A stretch of 64,000 nucleotides of DNA from Rhabdaerophilum sp. SD176 (GCF_030143245.1 NZ_JARJNS010000003.1:496001-560000); one strand, 5' to 3'; positions 47,981 through 56,568 are shown, counted from the stretch's first letter. A program made the numbers and translations. Notes: generated from the letters alone by a model not told the origin.

Positions 47981-48369
47981 TCACGCCCGGATCGAGTTCT
48001 CCCTGAGGAAGGCCTCGTATCCAGCTTCGTCAAGCTCGCCGGCAGCAAGGGCCATCACGGCAGAGGCCGCAGCTTCCTCGCTCGCCTCAAACCGGAACCC
48101 GTTGAGCTCGAGGAAAAGCACGCCGATGACGAACCCGATGCGCTTGTTGCCATCCACAAACGGGCGGTTTCGGACAATCCCGAACGAGAGAGCGGCTGCA
48201 AGCCGCACGATATCGGCCTCTGGTTCATACCCGGCGATCTGACGCGGCCGGGCCAGGGCCGGGTCAAGAAGCGCCGCATCGCGGACACCCTTGGCCCCGC
48301 CATGGAGTTGAAGCGTCGTTCATGAATCATCAGGGCCAGGGTGCGATCGATAAAGACCCGCTCGCTCAT
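47981..48369 (-). pseudogene. doc: Doc/Fic-type toxin, frameshifted
   Basis: The gene starts normally (MSERVFIDRTLALMIHER at 48369) and, after a single missing base near 48310-48318, continues in another frame with LQLHGGAKGVRDAALLD, RQIAGYEPEADIVRLAAAL, the Fic/Doc active-site motif RPFVDGNKRIGFVIG and ends NSIRA. Adding one base restores a normal 129-residue Doc toxin, which phosphorylates EF-Tu. The catalytic motif (HxFx(D/N)GNKR) has Arg-Pro in place of the usual His-Pro-F context (NRPFVDGNKR). The start overlaps the upstream antitoxin by 4 bp. Loss of the toxin frame could be selected, or a sequencing error. Confidence 0.75.
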
Positions 48370-48599
48370 TTCGCAAGGGTGTGGAGCGTATTGCGGTACC
48401 GGCGCATGATCGCCTCGGCTTTCTCCATCTTCTCGGCGAAGCCCGGGTCATTGTGCGTGAGATGCAACCCGCCCTCCGCCGTCTCTACTGCGTAGAGTGT
48501 ATCGCCCTTGGCAATATTTAGCCTGGCCAGCATCTCCTTGGGGATGACGACGCCGGTCGCGGTGCCGATCGTTGTGAGTTTCAAGACGGCCACGGCCAT
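48366..48599 (-). CDS. AbrB/MazE-type antitoxin partner of Doc
   Basis: This 77-residue protein has the swapped-hairpin AbrB fold: KLTTIGTATGVVIPKEMLARLNIAKGDTLYAVET, then an acidic C-terminal tail that would neutralise the toxin. Antitoxins of this type are commonly paired with Doc in alphaproteobacteria instead of Phd. It overlaps the doc pseudogene by 4 bp. It still reads intact although the toxin is broken. The ATG at 48599 is chosen over upstream starts that are not conserved. Confidence 0.85.
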   Translation of the reverse strand: MAVAVLKLTTIGTATGVVIPKEMLARLNIAKGDTLYAVETAEGGLHLTHNDPGFAEKMEKAEAIMRRYRNTLHTLAK

Positions 48600-48756
48600 G
48601 CTCCGATTGTTATGCCAATCAGAATGAAAAGGCTCACGAAGCGTCAATCGGCGTGACAAGGCTGACAGATGTGGGGCGGGGCAACTCAGGGCTCCGTCCA
48701 CTTAGAGCGGGATTGCGGAATGGATGAAAGGGCAACCTCATGAGAATGCGCTGTCG

Positions 48757-49158
48757 TCAGGCTGGGGAAATCAGGCTGACCTTCGGGAAGGATGAACGAT
48801 ACCGCTGAGGATCGCGGGTCAACAGACCTATCCCCGACACAGCGGCATGCGCGCCGATGAAAAAGTCTGGCAGGACTCCCGCTCGGCTCCCACTTTGCCG
48901 GCGGTATTGCTGGAACGCCTTCCCCGCGAGGAAGAGTGCTTCGCGGGGGATCTCCGCCCAGCCGATATCCACGTCCTTCAGGAGGCGCTCGATATCCTCG
49001 ATCCGGTCATAGCCGACCGAGAATTCCGAATAGATCACCGCATTGATGACCACAGGACCACGCATCGCCGCCGCGTCCAGGTGTTCGATGGACCAGCCTG
49101 CCCAGTTCGGATCATTGGTTGCGATGTCCAGCAGCACATTGGTATCGATGAGGATCAA
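48757..49158 (-). CDS. vapC: PIN-domain toxin VapC
   Basis: This 133-residue PIN-domain ribonuclease has the acidic tetrad of VapC: Asp5 in ILIDTNVLLDI, Glu in IYSEFSVGY, Asp in GVLPDFFIGAHA and Asp in LLTRDPQRY. VapC cuts a tRNA or rRNA when its antitoxin is lost. Its start overlaps the antitoxin stop by 4 bp. All catalytic residues are present, so it looks functional, unlike the neighbouring toxin remains. Confidence 0.92.
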   Translation of the reverse strand: MILIDTNVLLDIATNDPNWAGWSIEHLDAAAMRGPVVINAVIYSEFSVGYDRIEDIERLLKDVDIGWAEIPREALFLAGKAFQQYRRQSGSRAGVLPDFFIGAHAAVSGIGLLTRDPQRYRSSFPKVSLISPA

Positions 49159-49394
49159 GCAGCGTCGCCCCGCGTCAGCGCCATGATTTCATCCGTGCTG
49201 AGGCGTGTTGTGGCTGTTCCACGGAGGTGCTCGAAGCGACTGGTCAGCGGTCGCTCGGCACCCTCGGCCAGGATGAAGGCGCGACCATCCTTGTCGAGAC
49301 TGAAGGCCACTCTCGTCCCCGGTTTGATGCCGAGCCGATCCCGGATGGGCTTGGGGATGGTCACTTGTCCCTTGCTGGTAACAGTAGTGGGCAT
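49155..49394 (-). CDS. vapB: AbrB-type antitoxin VapB
   Basis: This 79-residue antitoxin starts MPTTVTSKGQVTIPKPIRDRLGIKPG, the typical AbrB/SpoVT N-terminus, and has an acidic, toxin-binding C-terminus (STDEIMALTRGD). It autoregulates the pair. The frame stays open upstream without a stop into an RHS-like remnant, so the upstream DNA was probably replaced or inserted close to the promoter. Confidence 0.9.
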   Translation of the reverse strand: MPTTVTSKGQVTIPKPIRDRLGIKPGTRVAFSLDKDGRAFILAEGAERPLTSRFEHLRGTATTRLSTDEIMALTRGDAA

Positions 49395-49434
49395 GGCGAT
49401 CCTCGTAATACCTTCTTGATTTTGAGTATTACAT

Positions 49435-49620
49435 ACCATGGTGTTCGTCGGCGTGCCAACCCATCCGTTACCAATGCCGGTCGCCATCAGGATGTTGCCA
49501 TCGATCGAAGTGGTAAAGCTCTGGCTCAAAGTCCGCGTTCGAGGTGTTCGTGGCCGTCGTCAGCCGGTCGAGCTCGTCATAGGCGTAGATTTCATGCCAC
49601 TTGAGAATCCCATGCCGATT
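49435..49620 (-). pseudogene. RHS/YD-repeat protein fragment, frameshifted
   Basis: On the minus strand the segment reads KWHEIYAYDELDRLTTATN followed by TSNADF, the YD-repeat pattern of RHS/wall-associated toxins (YxYDxLDRLTxATN). A frameshift follows, and the other frame continues SQSFTTSIDGNILMATGIGN, matching the next YD-repeat unit (QSFTYDxxGNI). There is no rest of the gene. It is a small remnant of a polymorphic toxin, next to the start of vapB. Confidence 0.55.
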
Positions 49621-50097
49621 CAGGCCGCTCGAAAAACGCTCTTAGCCAATGATTGTATCCGTTGCGAGCACTCCTGGCTGACCTGGGTTGACGTTGTCGG
49701 ATCTATCGGCGTTGTCATTGCAAGCTTGAGCTGAGGTGCGGCCTATCGGTCGATGGCAGGAGCTGCGGGATTGAAGCGCATCATCTTGCAGTGGACATAG
49801 ATTTCCTCGACCGCAAACAGGATCGCCCGCCAGGCTTCTTAAAGCATCGCCTCCGACGGCTTGGGAAATGCAATCAATATCATGTCAGTCAAATCGGGGT
49901 CCGTGCACTGAATAAGAATGCCCATGAGGGGTCACCCGTCCGCTTCTCGATGAGCAGTGGTGCCCATTTTTGCAGGGTCAGTTTCACTGCACCAAAGAAG
50001 CCATCAGCCCCATTGGCCCGCGAGCACCTTGATCCAGCGCGAGGAGGACAAGCTCCGGTGCGAGCGCCCCGGGTCCCGAGAGCCCCGGGTCTAATGT
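49621..50097. other. Non-coding stretch, nothing recognised
   Basis: No reading frame here has recognisable homology, good codon pattern and a ribosome site together. Fragments of several frames end in stops. It lies between an RHS fragment and a broken antitoxin gene, so it is probably decayed accessory DNA. Confidence 0.5.
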
Positions 50098-50454
50098 CGA
50101 TGCGGCGGTCATGCTCCGCAAAAGCACGTGCCAGCCGCTCCTTCGGAGCGGGCGGGTTGATGAGCGCCTCGAAGAATGCAGCCCGGTCCTGCTTCGACAG
50201 GCGGAGCTTCTCGTGCTCGGCGATAGTGCGGCGCCGGGAAGGGCCGTCAAGCAATCGTCTTTGATATTGCCCCGTTGCTGGTCTTGCCCCGTTGCTGATC
50301 TTGGCCCGTTGCTGATCTTGGCCCGTTGCTGATCTTGGCCCGTTCGAGAAGCGCGGCGCGCTCGATCAACCCCCGGGCTCTGCTCGGCGAGCCGGATGCC
50401 GAGATCGTCGTTCCGGATCATGCGGTCCTTGGCAGGGCTAGCCTTGCGGGTCAT
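50098..50454 (-). pseudogene. DUF1778 (TacA-type) antitoxin broken by tandem-repeat expansion
   Basis: The gene starts at the ATG at 50454 with MTRKASPAKDRMIRNDDLGIR, like DUF1778 antitoxins that pair with GNAT toxins. A frameshift at a G-run leads to LIERAALLERAKISN, after which four copies of a 17-bp repeat interrupt the frame. Beyond the repeat, the frame CLTAL and then RRRTIAEHEKLRLSKQDRAAF with LINPPAPKERLARAFAEHDRR gives the conserved C-terminus. No GNAT toxin remains. The repeat unit is not a multiple of three, so each copy shifts the frame. Confidence 0.65.
50269..50344. repeat. Four and a half 17-bp tandem repeats inside a broken antitoxin gene
   Basis: Full units begin at 50269, 50286, 50303 and 50320 (for example GGCCCGTTGCTGATCTT, the last two identical), followed by a half unit to 50344. 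The first two units differ by one or two bases. The array lies in the coding region of the DUF1778 antitoxin relic. Confidence 0.9.
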
Positions 50455-50580
50455 GGCAATGTCCATCGTTGGTCAAGAATGTCCGTCGAACAATCGCACC
50501 TATCGAGCAAGCTCTGCCCTAAACCGCCCTGGTGCGGCAAAGAGTGTGAATGTCGCGCAGAACGGATCAGGTTCGGAGGC

Positions 50581-52002
50581 TCAGCTGCGCTGGTAGACAT
50601 CCTCGAGGCGGATGATGTCATCCTCGCCGAGATAGGAGCCCGTCTGGACCTCGATGATCTCCACATCGATTTTGCCCGGATTCTCGAGCCGGTGCACGGC
50701 CCCCAGCGGGATATAGACCGACTGGTTCTCGGTGAGTTCCTTGAGGTCATTGTCAACCGTCACGCGGGCGGTGCCGCGCACCACGACCCAATGCTCAGCG
50801 CGGTGGAAATGCTTCTGCAGCGAGAGCTTGCCCCCGGGATAGACAACGATCCGCTTGACCTGGAACCGGCCCTGCAATTCCAGCGTCTGGTACCAGCCCC
50901 AGGGGCGATACATGCGGGCATGGTTGTTGGCCTGCGGCTTGCCCTGCTGGCGCAGGGTATCGACAACCTGCTTCACCTCGCCGGCGCGGGACTTGTCGGC
51001 GACGAGCACTGCATCCCGCGTGGCAACGACCACGAGATTGTCCACGCCCAGGGTCGCCACCAGCTGGTTCTCCGAGGAGACATAGCTGTTCCGCGTATCG
51101 ACCAGCACGGCCTCGCCGGAGGTGGCATTGTTGCCTGCGTCCCGGGTTGAGACATCCCAGAGCGCGTCCCAGCTGCCGATATCTGACCAGCCGAAATCCC
51201 CACCGATCACGGCGGCGCGATGCGTCTTCTCCATCACGGCATAATCGAACGAGATCTTGCGGGCGGCGCCGAAGGCCTCGGGATCGAGCACAGGCATCCC
51301 GAGATCCTGCCGGGCCTCCGCCAGGGCCTTCCGGATCGTCGCCACGCTGGCCGCATCGCTCGTTTCGTATTCAGCGATCACTGTGGCCGGGGCGAAGAGG
51401 AAATTGCCGGAATTCCAGAGGAAGCCCTGTTCAATATAGCGGATGGCGGTCGGCAGGTCCGGCTTCTCGACAAAGCGTTTAACGCTCTTCACCGCGCCGG
51501 AGACAGGTTCGCCCGGCTCGATATAGCCATAGCCGGTGGCAGGCCCGGCAGGAATGACGCCGAACGTGACGATCGAGCCGGCCAGAGCGGCTTCGCGGCC
51601 TTCGGCCACGGCTCCGCGGAATGCTTCCGGGCGGAGCACGAGATGGTCCGCTGCCAGGACCAGAGCCAGCTGGCCGGGGCTGGACTTCTCGCAGAACAGG
51701 CTGCCTGCGACGATGGCCGGCCCGGAATCCCGGGCGACGGGTTCCAGCACAAGGTCGGCCTCGGCGCCGATTTCGGCCATCTGCCGCTCGATCAGGAAAC
51801 GGTGGCCCTGATTGGCGATGATGATCGGCCTGCCGAAGATCGCCGGGTCCTTCAGCCGCAGCATCGTTTCCTGGAAGGTCGACCGACCGTCGAAAAGCGG
51901 CGCGAACTGTTTCGGCACCGCCTCGCGGGAGAGGGGCCATAGCCTTGTACCGGAGCCGCCGCACATGATGATCGGGCGAACGAGAGGGAGAGAAGCGGTC
52001 AT
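50581..52002 (-). CDS. manC: Mannose-1-phosphate guanylyltransferase / mannose-6-phosphate isomerase
   Basis: This 473-residue bifunctional enzyme of the AlgA/XanB type makes mannose 6-phosphate and then GDP-mannose. The N-terminal transferase has PIIMCGGSGTRLWPLSREAVPKQF with the pyrophosphorylase signature and FVEKPDLPTAIRYI; the C-terminal type II isomerase cupin has RPWGWYQTLE and GGKLSLQKHFHRAEHWVVVRGTA with zinc-binding histidines. GDP-mannose feeds polysaccharide assembly, in line with the capsule genes further on. The gene is alone on the minus strand. Confidence 0.95.
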   Translation of the reverse strand: MTASLPLVRPIIMCGGSGTRLWPLSREAVPKQFAPLFDGRSTFQETMLRLKDPAIFGRPIIIANQGHRFLIERQMAEIGAEADLVLEPVARDSGPAIVAGSLFCEKSSPGQLALVLAADHLVLRPEAFRGAVAEGREAALAGSIVTFGVIPAGPATGYGYIEPGEPVSGAVKSVKRFVEKPDLPTAIRYIEQGFLWNSGNFLFAPATVIAEYETSDAASVATIRKALAEARQDLGMPVLDPEAFGAARKISFDYAVMEKTHRAAVIGGDFGWSDIGSWDALWDVSTRDAGNNATSGEAVLVDTRNSYVSSENQLVATLGVDNLVVVATRDAVLVADKSRAGEVKQVVDTLRQQGKPQANNHARMYRPWGWYQTLELQGRFQVKRIVVYPGGKLSLQKHFHRAEHWVVVRGTARVTVDNDLKELTENQSVYIPLGAVHRLENPGKIDVEIIEVQTGSYLGEDDIIRLEDVYQRS

Positions 52003-52136
52003 GTCGGCCTACGCAAAGGATTTTATCGGCGTTTAAAGGCATAAGCCTCTGCACCTGACAAGCCTCCTGCCGGATCGTGTGGTCTGTTGCTTGGGAAAAT
52101 AGGCCGGGAAAGCCTTGCGCCTGCCGGATGGCAATG

Positions 52137-54515
52137 TCAGGCGGCCAGCGGCTTCGATCGGCCGGCAAGGTTGGTCCGTCCATGGCGCCGCGCCCTGGCA
52201 AGCAGATAAACAGCTGCATCAGCCACCGGCATCGGGCGGGCGAAGAAATAGCCCTGCAGGTAATCGCAGCGGATCTCCTTCAGGAGGCGGATCTCCTCCG
52301 CCGTTTCCACGCGCTCGGCGGTCAGTTCCACGCCAAGCTGGCGCGTCAGCATCGCAATCGCCTGCACGATATCCCGCGCGGTCTGGTCCTGCGTCATGGC
52401 GGCGATGAAGGCACCGTCGATCTTGATCTTGTCGAACGGGAACCGCCAGAGATAGGAGAGGCTCGAATAGCCGGTGCCAAAATCATCCATCGCGATGCGG
52501 ACGCCGATCGCCTTCAGTTCGCGAAGGCAATCGATCACAGCATCCGGGTTCTCGATCAGCACGCTTTCCGTCACCTCGAGTTCCAGGCGCTGGGGGGCAA
52601 GGCCGGTTTCGGACAGGATGCCCCGGATATCGGCCGCGAGATGGCCGGGTTCGAATTGCCGCGAGGACAGGTTGACCGCCATGATCACGTCGCCGGGCAT
52701 CGCGGCGGCCACACGGCAGGCCTCGCGCAGGGCCCAGTCGCCGATCCGGTTGATCAGACTGCTCTTCTCGGCCAGCGGTATGAAGAATGCTGGCGGGATC
52801 ATGCCGCGTTCGGGGTGTTTCCAGCGCAGCAGCGCCTCGAACCCGGCCACCGCTGCCCGCGGGGTCCGGACGAAGGGCTGGTAATGCAGCTCGAGTTCAC
52901 CCCGTGTGATGGCATGCGCGAGATCCGCCTCCAGAAGGGCGCGGTCGCGCTGGCGGTCCTCCATGTCGGGCCGGAAGATCCGGAAGGTCCGCCGCCCGGA
53001 TTCCTTGGCGATGTAGAGGGCGAGATCCGCCCGATGGAGCAGCGTCTCGGCATCGCTCGGGGTTTCCGCCACGACGATGCCAAGGCTCGCGCCGATGGTG
53101 AGGCGTGCCTCGCCGATCTCGAACGGCTCCGAGAGATGGGCGATGATCCGGCCGGCAAGGGCTGCAAGCTCGTGCTCGCCGCCTGGCGCATCCAGAGCAA
53201 GGGCGAACTCGTCGCCCCCCAGCCGCGCGACGATCGCCTCGGGCGGCACCAGCGCGCGCAGGCGCTCGACCACGGCCGCGAGCAGCAGGTCCCCCGTCCG
53301 GTGGCCATGCCGGTCATTCACCACCTTGAAGAAGTCGAGATCGACATAGACAAGTGCGAAAGGTGTCTGGCGGAGCGAAGCCCGCGCGGCAAGTTCGCAG
53401 AGAAGCTCGCCGAAACGGCCCCGGTTCACCGCGCCGGTGATGTTGTCGTAATGGGCGAGATAGGAAAGCCGGTTGGCCGATTCCCGCGCCTCGGTCACAT
53501 CGGAGCCGACGCCGCGAAAGCCGAGGAAACGCCCCGTATTGTCGAAGGCCGGTTCGCCCGAAAGGCGCCACCAGCGCGGCCTGCCTCCGATCGTCAGGCC
53601 GATCTCGACATCCCGGAACGCCCTTTTCCGCCGGAAGGCGAGGATCAGGCGGGCGATGCTTCCCGGCCTCACGCCGCTCCGGCGGAGTTGCACCGGTGCG
53701 GACATGCCTTCGATATCGGGCGCCGGCAGCCCGGCAGCATCGGCGAAGCGCTGGGAGACATGCTGGAACCGCCCGGCATCGTCGATATGCCAGAGCCAGT
53801 CGCTGGCATGGTCCTCGAAACTTTTGAGCAGCAGCCCGATCACGCCCTTCTGCTCGAGGGCGTCCCGCTCGGCCCGGAGATGGGAGACCAGCATCCGCGC
53901 ATGATGATGCGAGGCCAGCAGCGCAACGCCGACCAATGCGAACTGGAGGATGCCGAGCAGCAGGTCGACGGCGGTCATCCGCGCCAGCAGGGCCAGCGTC
54001 GAGCCGAGCGTGGCCGGCAGAAGGAAGACCAGCGTCGCGCGCGGGATGGCAGAGAGGGCGAAGCTCCCGGCGCTGAGCATGCCGGTCAGGACCGCCGTGA
54101 CGAGGAGGCGTTGGCCGTCACCGGAATCCGGGGTGGCAATCAGGGGCATCATGCCCCAGACGATGCCGAAGAGCGCGGCATTGATGGTCGCCCGGCGGAT
54201 GGCACGGGGCGAGGCCCAGTTGCGGGGAGGGGCCCGACGGAAAGCCCGCCATGCCCGCAGGGACCGGAAGACCAGAAAAGAGAGGATGAGGCTCCAGAGC
54301 ACGAGCAGGGGCATCGCGGGATGCGTGGAATACGAGACCAGCAGAATGGCAATGCTGAACATATTGCCCAGCATCATGGCCGGCGTCAGCCGCACGACAG
54401 CGCGGATCTGCTCGGCATGCGCGCGGCCGACAAATCCGGGATCCTGTCCCGCCAGGCCGACAAGCCGGTCCTGCACGCTGAAAATCGCTGAAAGCAAGAT
54501 GTCCCCCTGCGTCAC
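52137..54515 (-). CDS. Membrane-bound PAS-GGDEF-EAL protein (c-di-GMP turnover)
   Basis: This 792-residue protein has about five membrane helices (residues 45-200), a PAS domain (SFEDHASDWLWHIDDAGRF), a GGDEF domain with ARLGGDEFAL (Asp435) and an EAL domain with GFEALLRW (Glu560), MAVNLSSRQF, ELEVTESVLI and MDDFGTGYSSL. Both active sites look complete, so either synthesis or breakdown of c-di-GMP is possible. The inhibitory I-site before the GGDEF motif is not RxxD (PPEA there). The usual AEGVET in EAL reads AERVET. It probably controls matrix or capsule formation. Confidence 0.92.
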   Translation of the reverse strand: MTQGDILLSAIFSVQDRLVGLAGQDPGFVGRAHAEQIRAVVRLTPAMMLGNMFSIAILLVSYSTHPAMPLLVLWSLILSFLVFRSLRAWRAFRRAPPRNWASPRAIRRATINAALFGIVWGMMPLIATPDSGDGQRLLVTAVLTGMLSAGSFALSAIPRATLVFLLPATLGSTLALLARMTAVDLLLGILQFALVGVALLASHHHARMLVSHLRAERDALEQKGVIGLLLKSFEDHASDWLWHIDDAGRFQHVSQRFADAAGLPAPDIEGMSAPVQLRRSGVRPGSIARLILAFRRKRAFRDVEIGLTIGGRPRWWRLSGEPAFDNTGRFLGFRGVGSDVTEARESANRLSYLAHYDNITGAVNRGRFGELLCELAARASLRQTPFALVYVDLDFFKVVNDRHGHRTGDLLLAAVVERLRALVPPEAIVARLGGDEFALALDAPGGEHELAALAGRIIAHLSEPFEIGEARLTIGASLGIVVAETPSDAETLLHRADLALYIAKESGRRTFRIFRPDMEDRQRDRALLEADLAHAITRGELELHYQPFVRTPRAAVAGFEALLRWKHPERGMIPPAFFIPLAEKSSLINRIGDWALREACRVAAAMPGDVIMAVNLSSRQFEPGHLAADIRGILSETGLAPQRLELEVTESVLIENPDAVIDCLRELKAIGVRIAMDDFGTGYSSLSYLWRFPFDKIKIDGAFIAAMTQDQTARDIVQAIAMLTRQLGVELTAERVETAEEIRLLKEIRCDYLQGYFFARPMPVADAAVYLLARARRHGRTNLAGRSKPLAA

Positions 54516-54810
54516 GTACCGAAACGCTAGGCCATGACTGGTTACCGGGAGATGGCATCAAATTTCGACAAAGGCTCAGGAATTCCTGCGTGATTAAGGC
54601 CAGGTTGCCGGGATCTCCGAGGATTCCGTCAATCCGGCGGATGGCCTCCGCTCTTCCCGCGTGCGCACTTGGACATGTCTGGACGGCATGAGGGCGGCGT
54701 TATCCGGCCCGAATCCCCCTTGCCCTTCCGGCCCCGGCAGCATGGCAGGGGCTCAGTCAAATCCGGCTCGCCAATCCAGCCTGTTCGTGAGCTTGCCTGT
54801 CCATGCAAGC

Positions 54811-54886
54811 GGGCAGCATGGAAGAGAGAGGGCAGAATGGAGGAAAGAGGGCAACATGGAGAAGAGAGATTGACATGGAAGAGATC
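54811..54886. repeat. Four imperfect 19-bp tandem repeats
   Basis: Units begin at 54811, 54830, 54849 and 54868, each containing ATGGARG, for example GGGCAGCATGGAAGAGAGA. The units are purine-rich on the plus strand. They lie in a 630-bp stretch (54516-55148) between the c-di-GMP gene and the P450 gene where I see no reading frame that looks real. Confidence 0.8.
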
Positions 54887-54949
54887 TTCCCTGGGCAAGA
54901 CGCAGGTGCCTAACCTCCCCTCTCTCGCCGGCGGCCAGGCGCAGAGCCA

Positions 54950-54964
54950 TGTCACATAGTGACA
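54950..54964. promoter_or_regulatory. 15-bp inverted repeat upstream of the P450 gene
   Basis: TGTCACATAGTGACA is a 6+3+6 inverted repeat, 185 bp before the P450 start, just beyond the tandem repeats. Its symmetry suggests a dimeric regulator site. I cannot assign the regulator; no regulator gene is adjacent. Confidence 0.4.
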
Positions 54965-55148
54965 CCAAATAAAGACCCTTGTGCCAGTATTCTGAGCATT
55001 TGCGCCCACTAGGGGCAGGAAACGCTTGACCTCCATGCGGGTTGGCAGGAAGACCTCGGACGATGCATGTCATTGCCCGACCGTCGCCTCTCCGGTTTGC
55101 TATCCGGCGGCGCTGCGTTCGGTCTTATGTCAGTGGAAAGAAAGGCCC

Positions 55149-56561
55149 ATGGGGATGGCGTTCCGGCTCTACACCCCTCCTAGGGTGATCGAGGAAAGCG
55201 GTGACGGCTTTTTCATCGCCCCGCATCCTGAGCCGCGCAAGGACGCGCCGAGCCTGACGGCCATTGTCCTCGGCGCCCGGCACAGCCTGCTCGGCAACTG
55301 GATGGTGGACAGCTACCGCGCCGGTCTCGACCGGTTCGATGTGCTCGGCCGTGAGGTCGTCATTGTGAATTCGCCCGAGCACATCAAGTATGTGATGGTG
55401 ACGCGGCACCAGAATTTCGAACGCAAGAGCCCGCAGATGCGGCGCGCGCTCGAGGTCCTGCTTGGCGACGGCCTCTTCATCTCCGAGGGCGAGACGTGGA
55501 AGACCCGCCGCCCGCTGGTGGCCGATATCGTCCACAAGAACCGCGTTCCGGCTTTCGGCGTCACGATGGAGCAGGTCACGCTCGCCTTCGCCGAGCACTG
55601 GAAGACCTTGCGCCCGGACGAGGAATTCGAGCTGACCGCCTCGATGGCCGAACTGACGGCCGAGATCATCGCCCAGACCGTGTTCGGCCGGAACCTCGGC
55701 GCTGCGGCGGCCCGGCGGGTGATCGAGGGTTTCACCAGCTACCAGAAGTCGATCGACAACTTCAATCTCGGCTATTTCCTCGGCTGGGACGAGGGCTGGC
55801 CGGTGCTGCATGGGCCGGGCAAGCGCCGCTCTGTCGAGATGGTGCATTCGGTCGTCGAGGATGTCATCAACGCCCATCTCGCCGGCGATGGCGATTCCGG
55901 CTCGATGGTCGACCTGCTGATTAGGCGTCAGCAGCGCAACCCGGAACTCGCCCTCGATGTCACGGCGCTCCGCAACGAGGCCGCCACGATCTTCATGGCC
56001 GGCCACGAAACCACCGCCACCACGCTGACCTGGGCGCTCTATTGCGTGGCGAAATCCCCCTGGGTCGAGAAGAAGCTGCTGGCCGAACTCGACGCCCATT
56101 GCCCGGGCCGCACGCCGACGATCGAGGATCTCGACAAGCTCGATTATGCCCGATCGGTCATCATGGAGACGCTGCGGCTCTACCCGCCGGTGCCGCTCCT
56201 GCCGCGTCAGGCGCGCGAGGCCGACGAGGTGGGCGGCATCCCTGTCGCCAAGGGCGGCCTCGTCATGATCGCCCCCTGGCTGATCCAGCGCTGCCCGGAT
56301 ATCTGGGAGAATCCCACCCATTTCATGCCCGAGCGCTTCGAGAACAATGCGCGCTACAATCCCTTCGCATTCATTCCCTTCTCGGTCGGGCCGCGGATCT
56401 GCGCCGGGCTGAATTTCGGCCTGTCCGAAGCCATTCTCTGCCTGGCGATCCTCATCCGGATGTTCCGGGTGGCGCCGCGCCCGGGCTATATGGCCGAGCC
56501 GGTCTGCCGGCTTACGCTGCGTCCGGCCGGCGGCATGCCCGTCACGGTTCATCCGCGCTGA
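55149..56561 (+). CDS. Cytochrome P450
   Basis: This 470-residue soluble P450 has the I-helix oxygen-binding motif AGHETTATTLTW, the ExxR pair in METLRLYPPVPLLPRQA, the PERF motif FMPERFENNARYNPFAFIPF and the haem loop FSVGPRICAGL with ligand Cys418. No membrane anchor is visible. It resembles class-II/CYP4-like and CYP102-type fatty-acid hydroxylases more than small bacterial camphor-type P450s; no reductase is adjacent. It is 7 bp before an LpxL-like acyltransferase, suggesting a lipid or fatty-acid substrate. The start has GGAAAGAAAGG upstream. Confidence 0.92.
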   Translation: MGMAFRLYTPPRVIEESGDGFFIAPHPEPRKDAPSLTAIVLGARHSLLGNWMVDSYRAGLDRFDVLGREVVIVNSPEHIKYVMVTRHQNFERKSPQMRRALEVLLGDGLFISEGETWKTRRPLVADIVHKNRVPAFGVTMEQVTLAFAEHWKTLRPDEEFELTASMAELTAEIIAQTVFGRNLGAAAARRVIEGFTSYQKSIDNFNLGYFLGWDEGWPVLHGPGKRRSVEMVHSVVEDVINAHLAGDGDSGSMVDLLIRRQQRNPELALDVTALRNEAATIFMAGHETTATTLTWALYCVAKSPWVEKKLLAELDAHCPGRTPTIEDLDKLDYARSVIMETLRLYPPVPLLPRQAREADEVGGIPVAKGGLVMIAPWLIQRCPDIWENPTHFMPERFENNARYNPFAFIPFSVGPRICAGLNFGLSEAILCLAILIRMFRVAPRPGYMAEPVCRLTLRPAGGMPVTVHPR

Positions 56562-56568
56562 GCCTCGC

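Noticed and set aside
47957-48325. Plus-strand ORF over the doc region
   Set aside because: It is antisense to Doc, whose Fic motif DGNKR is clear on the minus strand.
50269-50344. Coding tandem peptide repeat
   Set aside because: 17 bp is not a multiple of three, so no repeated peptide results; it breaks the DUF1778 frame.
54669-54959. Small plus-strand ORFs across the 19-bp repeats
   Set aside because: They have no ribosome site, unusual composition (EERGQHGEER) produced by the repeats themselves, and no family similarity.
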